From positions 1 to 14,031 of the forward strand of contig JBBDSC010000001.1 of the NCBI GenBank assembly GCA_040905145.1: DNA of 14,031 nucleotides. Direction: 5' to 3'. Below the pieces are notes generated by a model, which was not told where the DNA came from, searched no databases, and saw only the letters and a program-made list of their open reading frames with translations. Below, piece after piece: positions 5,795 through 11,616 of this stretch. How positions within the stretch are numbered: the stretch's first letter is position 1; every line of letters begins with the position of its first letter. This stretch comes from DATGMS01 sp040905145. GTDB taxonomy: Bacteria > Bacteroidota > Bacteroidia > Cytophagales > Cyclobacteriaceae. The position numbers and the translations under genes were made by a program.

Positions 5795-6892
5795 TTACTT
5801 CCTTAAACCATTGATAAATTCCTCTTTGAATCCGGCGAATACTTTTTCAATGACACCTTTTTCATTTATCAGATAGAATGTAGGGTATCCGCTTACTCCA
5901 TAGGATTTACCGACTTCTTTGGCTTCGGCAATTACGGGAAAAGGGACGCTGAATTTTTCCAGGTATTTTTCCATCTCAGCCTTACTGTCCACAGGATTAA
6001 TATACAAAGCAGTAATCCCATCAGCGAAATAAAAGTCTTCTTTATTAAATTCATCCAACGCGATTTTACACCAACCGCAATGGATCATAGAAAAATTCAT
6101 CAGCACTTTTTGCCCTCTGAGATCTGATAATTTAATGGTATTGCCTTTCATATCCTTTAACTCAAAATCAGGGGCTTCAAGACCTTCACTCAATAGAAAT
6201 ACTTTTTCTTTTTCACTGGCCATTCTTGAAGTATACTGGATTGGGTCGGTATAGGATAATTCCACAGGATCTTTTCTGAGGTCATAATCAGTGTAGGAAC
6301 ATTCAATAAACTGGGCATTTTCCCCGTCATGGAAAAGCCTCCTCTCATACCGCTCCACCAAAGCAGTGGCAGTATTTATAAAAATATGTTTTTCCAGATA
6401 AATTTCTTTACCCTTTATGACGGTATCCATGTCTACTAGAAAATAATTGAAAAACCGTTTATTGGAAATGATAGTATCCTTAACAAAACTCCATTTTCCC
6501 TCGTCCAACAGTCCCACAGGACCAAAATCAATAAACATATTGTCCTCGAAAAGATATTTTTCCTTTTCAAGATCCTCCGGAGTGTAATAGGTGATCAGGC
6601 TATCCTTATGGGAGATCTGCTTGAGTTCACCATTGATATACACCATATCCGAATTTTTCCTGGTACCTATAAAATCATAATCAAGATGTTTATTTTTCCT
6701 CCTGCGGAATTGGGCAGTGCCTGTTATGGTATCGATTTTACCTGTTGGAACAGGAAAAATACCGGAATGCTTATAGGATATAAATGAACTGTTATCCAGA
6801 TTATCCTTGGCTCTTTCCAGGACCTCATCAGGACTTTTTTGACAACTAATCAATAACAGGAGGAGGCTAGCAGTAAAAAATAGTTTAAACAT
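5795..6892 (-). CDS. TlpA/ResA-like thioredoxin-fold lipoprotein
   Basis: The protein has 365 residues and is a membrane-anchored periplasmic thiol-disulfide oxidoreductase. MFKLFFTASLLLLLISC gives a lipoprotein signal with Cys at 17. Residues about 20-230 form a family-specific beta-rich region of unknown role, with FIGTRKNSDMVYINGELKQI. From about 237 comes the AhpC/TSA-TlpA domain: GLEAPDFELKDMKGNTIKLS, then LRGQKVLMNFSMIHCGWCK with the redox pair C272 and C275, and GYPTFYL with the cis-proline P337. The active site CGWC differs from the CGPC of thioredoxin. The start at 6892 is chosen because it gives a proper lipoprotein signal. An upstream TTG at 6949 would bury it. It probably works in redox maintenance of envelope proteins; the substrate is unknown. 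It is alone on its strand, with a bidirectional terminator upstream. Confidence 0.88.
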   Translation of the reverse strand: MFKLFFTASLLLLLISCQKSPDEVLERAKDNLDNSSFISYKHSGIFPVPTGKIDTITGTAQFRRRKNKHLDYDFIGTRKNSDMVYINGELKQISHKDSLITYYTPEDLEKEKYLFEDNMFIDFGPVGLLDEGKWSFVKDTIISNKRFFNYFLVDMDTVIKGKEIYLEKHIFINTATALVERYERRLFHDGENAQFIECSYTDYDLRKDPVELSYTDPIQYTSRMASEKEKVFLLSEGLEAPDFELKDMKGNTIKLSDLRGQKVLMNFSMIHCGWCKIALDEFNKEDFYFADGITALYINPVDSKAEMEKYLEKFSVPFPVIAEAKEVGKSYGVSGYPTFYLINEKGVIEKVFAGFKEEFINGLRK

Positions 6893-7019
6893 GGCTAAAG
6901 GATTATAGGAATGAAAATAAAAGTTAACTATTTCATTATCAAATAACAAGATATTTATAAAATAAATTAAATATTTAGTTTGAAGAGGGTTCCATCCTGG
7001 TCTATAAAGACTTGATCAC

Positions 7020-7043
7020 AAAAAAGCCCCGAAGGGCTTTTTA
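7020..7043. terminator. Bidirectional intrinsic terminator
   Basis: AAAAAAGCCC (7020-7029) pairs with GGGCTTTTTA (7034-7043) around CGAA, a UNCG-like stable loop. It has a T-run on the plus strand and A-run/T-run symmetry on the minus strand. It lies downstream of the small minus-strand gene at 7102-7375 and upstream of the TlpA-like gene, and would keep the two from being cotranscribed. Confidence 0.8.
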
Positions 7044-7101
7044 TCAATCCTTAGCCTGGTTTTCCCAGAACTTCTAAGGAGTGTCTATCATTTAAAGAAT
7101 A

Positions 7102-7375
7102 CTATTCCTCTTCAACAATGATAGAGGCCAAAGCATATGCACTGGCATTGAAATACCCCACAACCGGATTTATCCTTAAGCACCAACAGTGGATGATCCG
7201 GAACATCTGAAAGAAAAAGGTTTAAATCATGACCAGACTTGATCGATTTGATTTGGCACTCAGGCACAATTACTTTATATTTATTCCTGTAATAAAAAGT
7301 CAGCTGATGTGGTATGGTCCAATTCAGTAAAGGAATCCATCCTAATACACCATTGTCAAAAAATATATCATCCAA
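7102..7375 (-). pseudogene. Small unrecognised gene, frameshifted near its 3' end
   Basis: The minus-strand frame from about 7375 reads GVLGWIPLLNWTIPHQLTFY, then KVIVPECQIKSIKSGHDLNL, then DHPLLVLKDKSGCG. It then turns into the Cys-rich string VFQCQCICFGLYHC before a stop at 7112. Removing one base from the C4 run at 7156-7159 (GGGG on the gene strand) instead gives CGYFNASAYALASIIVEEE and a stop at 7102-7104, a far more protein-like end. The Cys-rich tail is thus an out-of-frame artefact. There is no ATG: the only start is TTG at 7375, 15 bases from the divergent gene at 7390, so the 5' end may also be lost. The downstream terminator fits a once-real gene. I do not recognise the family. Confidence 0.5.
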
Positions 7376-7389
7376 AATCCTTTTTAAAC

Positions 7390-8724
7390 ATGAAAAATCT
7401 TAATTATCATTATTTGTTTTACATGGTATTCCTCACATGGGGTATGATTTTAACGGGATGTGGGGGAGCTCCAGAAAGCGAGGAAGAAGAAACGCCCTAC
7501 TTTACGGCTGACGAAGATCAGGGTGGCCTTAAACTGGCCCCTGGTATGCAGGCCTATGTGATTGCTGATGATATTGGCAGAGGCCGGCATGTTGCGGTCA
7601 ACGAGCAGGGAGACATTTATGTCAACTTGCGGGAGCCTCACGAAAAGGGAGGCATCGCAGCACTCCGGGATACTGATGGAGATGGAAGGGCTGATGAAAT
7701 TGAATACTTTGGGGATTTTGGTGGTACAGGGATGGCCTTTTACAAGGGGTATCTTTATGCTTCAAATGATAGTACCGTCTTTAGGTTTTCTTTTGATGGT
7801 GGTAGCCTTCTTCCCGAAAATGCCACTTCTCCGGATACCATAGTTTCCGGTTTTCCCAGTCAGAGCTCACATGCTTCCAAGTCAATCACCTTTGATGATC
7901 AGGATCATCTCTATGTAAATGTGGGAGCACCTTCCAATGCCTGCCAGGAACAGGACCGTACCAAAGGTTCACCAGCTATGGACCCCTGCCCCTTGCTTGA
8001 GCGTCACGGTGGGGTTTGGCGCTTTGATGCCGAACGAAAAGGCCAGACCCAGGTGGATGATGGACACCGATTTTCCACGGGAATCAGGAATGCAGTGGCA
8101 TTGGGCTTTAACCCTCTTGATGGTCATGTGTACGCAGTACAGCATGGGAGGGATATGTTGAGCGGTTTATTTCCTGATATGTATGATGAAAAGACCAGTG
8201 CCGAGAGCCCGGCCGAAGAACTGTTCAGGCTAAGGGACGGAGCGGATTTCGGCTGGCCTTACTGCTATTACGACCCCGCACAGGATAAAAGGGTATTGGC
8301 GCCTGAATATGGTGGTGACGGACAAACCGTAGGCCGATGCGAGGGTACCGAACAACCGGTAATGACCTTTCCTGCACATTGGGCACCCAATGATATCCTG
8401 TTCTATACGGGAGATCATTTTCCCGAAAATTATAAGGGAAGTGCTTTGATAGCTTTTCATGGCTCATGGAACAGAGCCCCTTTGGAACAAAAAGGGTATT
8501 TTGTAGCCTTTGTCCCTTTTGAGAACGGCAACCCTGCCGGGACACACGAGGCTTTGGCGGAAGGTTTTGCCGGGGTATCCAAGATTGAGAGCCCAAGTGA
8601 TGCGGAGCACCGGCCCACTGGTTTGGCCCAGGCGCCGGATGGCACCATCATTATTTCAGATTCCGTCACCGGGAAATTGTGGCGGGTTTTTTATCAGGAG
8701 GAGAAAGCAATGGCTTCAAAATAG
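7390..8724 (+). CDS. PQQ-dependent sorbosone/glucose dehydrogenase-type lipoprotein
   Basis: The protein has 444 residues. MKNLNYHYLFYMVFLTWGM followed by ILTGC gives a lipoprotein signal with Cys at 24 and an acidic stretch after it, so it is anchored in the envelope. The body is a six-bladed beta-propeller of the soluble glucose/sorbosone dehydrogenase family: VNEQGDIYVNLREP, DTDGDGRADEIEYFG (a calcium-loop-like motif), GIRNAVALGFNP, HVYAVQHGRDMLSGL, DGADFGWPYCYYD, IAFHGSWNRAP, and a last blade RPTGLAQAPDGTIIISDSV. These enzymes oxidise aldoses or sorbosone with PQQ and calcium; the substrate here is unknown. A few members of the fold do not bind PQQ, and I could not map each PQQ ligand by eye. 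The ATG at 7390 is preferred over GTG at 7309 because it begins the signal peptide. Transcription converges with the gene at 9010-9669. Confidence 0.88.
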   Translation: MKNLNYHYLFYMVFLTWGMILTGCGGAPESEEEETPYFTADEDQGGLKLAPGMQAYVIADDIGRGRHVAVNEQGDIYVNLREPHEKGGIAALRDTDGDGRADEIEYFGDFGGTGMAFYKGYLYASNDSTVFRFSFDGGSLLPENATSPDTIVSGFPSQSSHASKSITFDDQDHLYVNVGAPSNACQEQDRTKGSPAMDPCPLLERHGGVWRFDAERKGQTQVDDGHRFSTGIRNAVALGFNPLDGHVYAVQHGRDMLSGLFPDMYDEKTSAESPAEELFRLRDGADFGWPYCYYDPAQDKRVLAPEYGGDGQTVGRCEGTEQPVMTFPAHWAPNDILFYTGDHFPENYKGSALIAFHGSWNRAPLEQKGYFVAFVPFENGNPAGTHEALAEGFAGVSKIESPSDAEHRPTGLAQAPDGTIIISDSVTGKLWRVFYQEEKAMASK

Positions 8725-8868
8725 GCCATTGGTCATAATTTTATAAAAAAATTGACGGTGCTCCAAGGAAGTTAAGATTGTTGTATGATAATGGGTAGTA
8801 ATGGACAAGTTGGGGCTTGTACCAAACCGGTTGTTTTCTTCCTTAATATACTTCTGGTGTCTTCCGCC

Positions 8869-9006
8869 CTAAGACCCATACCGTTTTAGAAATGGATAAT
8901 CTGTAAGCGTAACATACCACATCAATTTGCTGGTCACAGGATTTGAAAGGATTACTTTCCAATCAGACTGCGGTTTCTGTACTGACAGTCTCCCTATTCT
9001 ATAAAA
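8869..9006 (-). pseudogene. Possible 3' remnant of an unknown gene
   Basis: Immediately downstream of the minus-strand gene ending at 9010, the minus strand is open for 45 codons and reads RIGRLSVQKPQSDWKVILSN, then PVTSKLMWYVTLTDYPFLKR and YGS before TAG at 8869-8871. The composition is protein-like, but there is no start codon and I recognise no family. The remaining bases 8725-8868 show neither genes nor a convincing terminator between the converging genes. Confidence 0.22.
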
Positions 9007-9009
9007 TCA

Positions 9010-9669
9010 TTATTTGTCCCCATCTTTTAAAGTGATGATAACCACACCGTTTTTTCCCTCCTTTCCGACCCTGTCGATTGCAGATTGGTCTTTTAGGACC
9101 TCTACACTTTTGATATTATCCGGTTTGATCTTTTCCAAATCTTTTATTTCGGTCAATCCTTCCTGAGTTGTAATATAGATAATGGGTTTATCTTTCGTGT
9201 TGTCACTTTTTAAAGTCATCGCCAGTGATCCACTCCGTTTTTTGGAAGATCTAACCGCAACTGGCTTTGAGGAAAGCTGACCTTTCACCTTTTGGAGTTC
9301 ATCCTGTTGCTTTTCCGTCAATTCATTCTTTATTGCTACCAAAGTAAATAACTTCCTCTTTTTTAAGGAATTTTCCAGGTTTAGAACAACATCCATTTGC
9401 TTCTGAACAGCATCTAAGTTGGGTTTGGATTCCTCAAGCATGGCTTTCAACTTAGAGGTAGCTGATTCCAGGTCCCACTTCAATATATTGAACTCAGCGG
9501 CATTTTCACTGTGGATTTTTTTGATTCTTTCGCTCTCTAGGTCTGACAGATCAATTTTCTCTCTGCTTTTCATGACCAGATCGGCAGAAAAAAGAGATTC
9601 CTGGAATAAATCCTGTGCCTGTACTGTTGCAGTGAACAGGATCAGGCAAACGGTCAATAACTTTTTCAT
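9010..9669 (-). CDS. Spy/CpxP-like periplasmic protein with a TonB-plug-like C-terminus
   Basis: The protein has 219 residues. MKKLLTVCLILFTATVQAQ is a signal peptide cleaved near residue 19. Residues about 30-135 are charged and predicted helical, ending in LFTLVAIKNELTEKQQDEL. This matches the Spy/CpxP/CnrX style with an LTxxQ motif at 117-121, a fold used for periplasmic chaperoning or metal sensing. After a basic linker (SSKKRSG) comes IIYITTQEGL and IKSVEVLKDQSAIDRVGKEG, then KNGVVIITLKDG (about 161-216). That pattern is the SVEVLKD-xxA-xxYG-xxGxxGVVxITTK motif of TonB-receptor plug domains. Fusing the two is unusual. The plug-like tail may dock to another envelope protein; that is inference. 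ATG at 9669 is chosen over ATG at 9696 because it starts directly at the signal peptide. Confidence 0.8.
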   Translation of the reverse strand: MKKLLTVCLILFTATVQAQDLFQESLFSADLVMKSREKIDLSDLESERIKKIHSENAAEFNILKWDLESATSKLKAMLEESKPNLDAVQKQMDVVLNLENSLKKRKLFTLVAIKNELTEKQQDELQKVKGQLSSKPVAVRSSKKRSGSLAMTLKSDNTKDKPIIYITTQEGLTEIKDLEKIKPDNIKSVEVLKDQSAIDRVGKEGKNGVVIITLKDGDK

Positions 9670-9704
9670 AGGTATATAATTGTTTTTAATCGTCATATGT
9701 CTGA

Positions 9705-9718
9705 CTGCCGGTAGGCAG
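9705..9718. repeat. CTGCC-GGTA-GGCAG palindrome
   Basis: A perfect 5-bp inverted repeat with a four-base loop lies about 36 bases upstream of the minus-strand start at 9669, inside its presumed 5' leader. Very similar palindromes are common between genes in Bacteroidota genomes (recalled, not checked). There is only one copy in this window. Confidence 0.4.
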
Positions 9719-10030
9719 GGAATCTCGATGGAAATATTTATCCTGGTGTGTGAGGCTTTTTCTCATGCTCAATTTCATGGCATTTTATTTTAGTTAAAAT
9801 TCTGTAAGTAAAAGGATTATATGACAGGCAGCTGAAATTAATTTTAAACAAAAGAAATTACCCAAGTAAATTTATTTAAATTCAGAAAGCCAATCAATGA
9901 TGAGAATCAAATACTACCATTCTTCCTCTAATTTACGCGGATTGAAAGAAAGCAGCTGGCAAATAAGGGGCAGTCCGGATAATTATGTATTTTGCATCTT
10001 AATTTATTGGTGTGGTAACCGCAACATCAT

Positions 10031-10063
10031 AAAAAGGCGGAGATTACGAAGGTAAAATCCGCC
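10031..10063 (-). terminator. Terminator-like hairpin oriented to the minus strand
   Basis: On the minus strand, GGCGGATTTTAC, the loop CTTC and GTAATCTCCGCC form a 12-position stem with two mismatches, followed by five Ts. It would stop leftward transcription, yet no minus-strand gene lies immediately to its right. On the plus strand it would form a leader hairpin about 75 bases before the start at 10136, without a T-run. Confidence 0.5.
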
Positions 10064-10135
10064 TCCGTACTTTTCAAGATCAAGAAATTTAGGAGAATTT
10101 TCTCCGGATGACAGTATAAATTACATAAAACTTAA

Positions 10136-11089
10136 ATGATGAAACGAAGAAAATTTATTAGTCTTGGCGCAGTGGCCGGCCTTGCTGCTGGTACCGTACC
10201 GGCTCTGGCAACAAATAAACCGCAGCATACTACACAAATGGAAAAAAGGTACCAAAAGAGCCAAAGCCCTTGGCCCATTTGCCTGGATACTGCCACCATA
10301 AGGCCTGCCTCATTAAGAGAAAAAGTTCAAATAGCTGCGAAAGCAGGATATGATGCCATTGAGCCCTGGGATGGAGAACTGGAAGAGTTTGAAACAGCAG
10401 GTGGAAACCTGAAAGATCTAGGAAAGGAAATTAAGGACCTTGGCCTGTTTGTGCCCAGTGTAATTGGTTTATGGAATTCATTGCCTCCCACCAAAGCATT
10501 GTTTGAAGAATCCCTGAAAGACACCCGCAACCGCATGCGGATGGCCTCCGACATCGGATCTGAACACATACAGACGATCCCCAATACAGTGGGAGAAGAT
10601 TATGATCAAAAATATGTGGCCAATAGATATCGCGAACTCATTGAAATAGGAATTAATGAGTTTGATATAAATCCTGCGATCGTGTTTGTGAAATTTTTCC
10701 CCCTGAAAACAATGGGGCAGGCAGCCGGAGTAGCCCTGGATGCCAATCATCCCAAAGCCATGATCATTCCCGACACCTATCACATGCACATCAGTGAAGG
10801 AGGCTTTGAAGGACTTAAATTAATCAAAGGGGAAATGATTGCCATTTTCCAGTTTGCCGATGCCCCTGCTTCACCTGCAGTAGCGGAACTGGGGGATAAG
10901 CACCGGGTATATCCCGGAGACGGTGTGTTGCCTCTCCCTGAAATATTAAAAGACCTTAAAGCAACAGGCTTTAAAGGATGTGTTTCTCTTGAATTATACA
11001 ACCCAGATTACTGGAAACAGGATTTGCAACAAGTGGCTGAAACAGGCCTCAGAAAAACCCTGGAGGTAATTCAAAAGGCCGGGGTTTAA
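10136..11089 (+). CDS. Tat-exported sugar phosphate isomerase/epimerase-like TIM-barrel protein
   Basis: The protein has 317 residues. MMKRRKFISLGAVAGLAAGT is a twin-arginine signal (KRRKFISLG), so a folded periplasmic protein is expected. The body is an AP-endonuclease-2/xylose-isomerase-like barrel: CLDTATIRPASLREKVQIAA, KAGYDAIEPWDGELEEFE, IPDTYHMHISEGGFEGLKLI, IAIFQFADAP, GDGVLPLPEILKDLKATGF and KGCVSLELYNPDYW. The acidic and His residues E in IEPWD, D and H in PDTYHMH, D in FADAP and E in SLELYN sit where this family binds its divalent metal. The substrate is unknown; exported members in Bacteroidota are usually linked to sugar or inositol metabolism. ATG at 10139 is an equally good start. 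The gene's last bases form an imperfect hairpin (AAACCCTGG with CCGGGGTTT, 11055-11087) without a T-run. Confidence 0.88.
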   Translation: MMKRRKFISLGAVAGLAAGTVPALATNKPQHTTQMEKRYQKSQSPWPICLDTATIRPASLREKVQIAAKAGYDAIEPWDGELEEFETAGGNLKDLGKEIKDLGLFVPSVIGLWNSLPPTKALFEESLKDTRNRMRMASDIGSEHIQTIPNTVGEDYDQKYVANRYRELIEIGINEFDINPAIVFVKFFPLKTMGQAAGVALDANHPKAMIIPDTYHMHISEGGFEGLKLIKGEMIAIFQFADAPASPAVAELGDKHRVYPGDGVLPLPEILKDLKATGFKGCVSLELYNPDYWKQDLQQVAETGLRKTLEVIQKAGV

Positions 11090-11091
11090 TG

Positions 11092-11459
11092 TGGATGAAT
11101 AATTCAGAACCGGGAACAGAACTGGGGATGGTCCAGTAAAGCGTTCGGTAAAAAGGTAAGCCTTATCCCGGAGTATGCCCAAGCGCTGAAAATCTGTGAT
11201 CAGTCGGTTGGCGGTGGAGGGATGTACTCCTAATAACTCTGCCATTTGGGTACCATCCAGGATTGGCTGTTTATAAAGTTCGCTGATCAGTCACTTTCCA
11301 TCACTTTGCTTTTTACCCAGAGTAATCAGTTTATTCAGCTCAATCTCATCCCTCAGTTGACTGATACCCTGAAAGGTGGCTATACTTTTCTTTGATCAAA
11401 GCCTCCTGAAAGGATGTCTGCGTACCTTCTATTTTACTGGATACGGCATAAGAAAACTT
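11092..11459 (-). pseudogene. Fic-family (AMP transferase) relic with catalytic core deleted
   Basis: Two parts of one ancestral minus-strand gene lie in order. From 11459 the frame reads SYAVSSKIEGTQTSFQEALI, the N-terminal inhibitory helix of class II Fic proteins; S-S-K-I-E-G fits the (S/T)xxxE(G/N) inhibitory motif. This frame stops at 11346-11348. In another frame, from about 11356, LRDEIELNKLITLGKKQSDG is followed by an in-frame TGA (11291-11293). Then come LISELYKQPILDGTQMAELL and GVHPSTANRLITDFQRLGIL, the winged-helix C-terminal end of Fic proteins. The Fic motif HPFxxGNGR and some 200 codons between the two parts are missing. Intact relatives have about 370 residues. The relic is non-functional. 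It lies tail-to-tail against the TIM-barrel gene. Confidence 0.78.
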
Positions 11460-11523
11460 GACTTATTCCTATGGCTTATGGGTCAGATAATTTTCCAATG
11501 CATCTTTAGTATTCAATTATTAA

Positions 11524-11562
11524 GCAAATATTTGCAGTATAAAATAAAAAATCTGTATTTTG
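11524..11562 (+). promoter_or_regulatory. Candidate promoter with overlapping palindrome for the NRPS gene
   Basis: TTTG (11531-11534) is followed by 20 bases and GTATTTTG (11555-11562), an imperfect Bacteroidota -33/-7 pair: TTTG is conserved in the -7 box but TA is displaced. A perfect 12-base palindrome, GCAAATATTTGC (11524-11535), covers the -33 element, which is where a repressor would sit. The NRPS start lies about 50 bases further on. Bases 11460-11523 show nothing recognisable. Confidence 0.4.
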
Positions 11563-11616
11563 TCATTTGTTTAACTTCATTGAAAAATCCCCACATAATA
11601 AGATGAAAATTTAACG

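Larger units (their letters stand above)
9670..10135. other. Intergenic stretch between divergent genes
   Basis: There is no credible gene. It holds a CTGCC/GGCAG palindrome (9705-9718) and a 12-bp imperfect hairpin (10036-10063). TATTTTG near 9985-9992 resembles a degenerate -7 element for the gene at 10136, but I find no TTTG at the right distance, so I do not call a promoter. Confidence 0.45.

Noticed and set aside
7112..7160. Cys-rich metal-binding C-terminus of the small minus-strand protein
   Set aside because: The Cys codons arise only after a homopolymer frameshift; the corrected frame gives a more ordinary protein end.
8802..8820. Terminator between the converging genes (ACAAG/CTTGT hairpin)
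   Set aside because: The stem is only five base pairs with a weak loop and no proper T-run follows.
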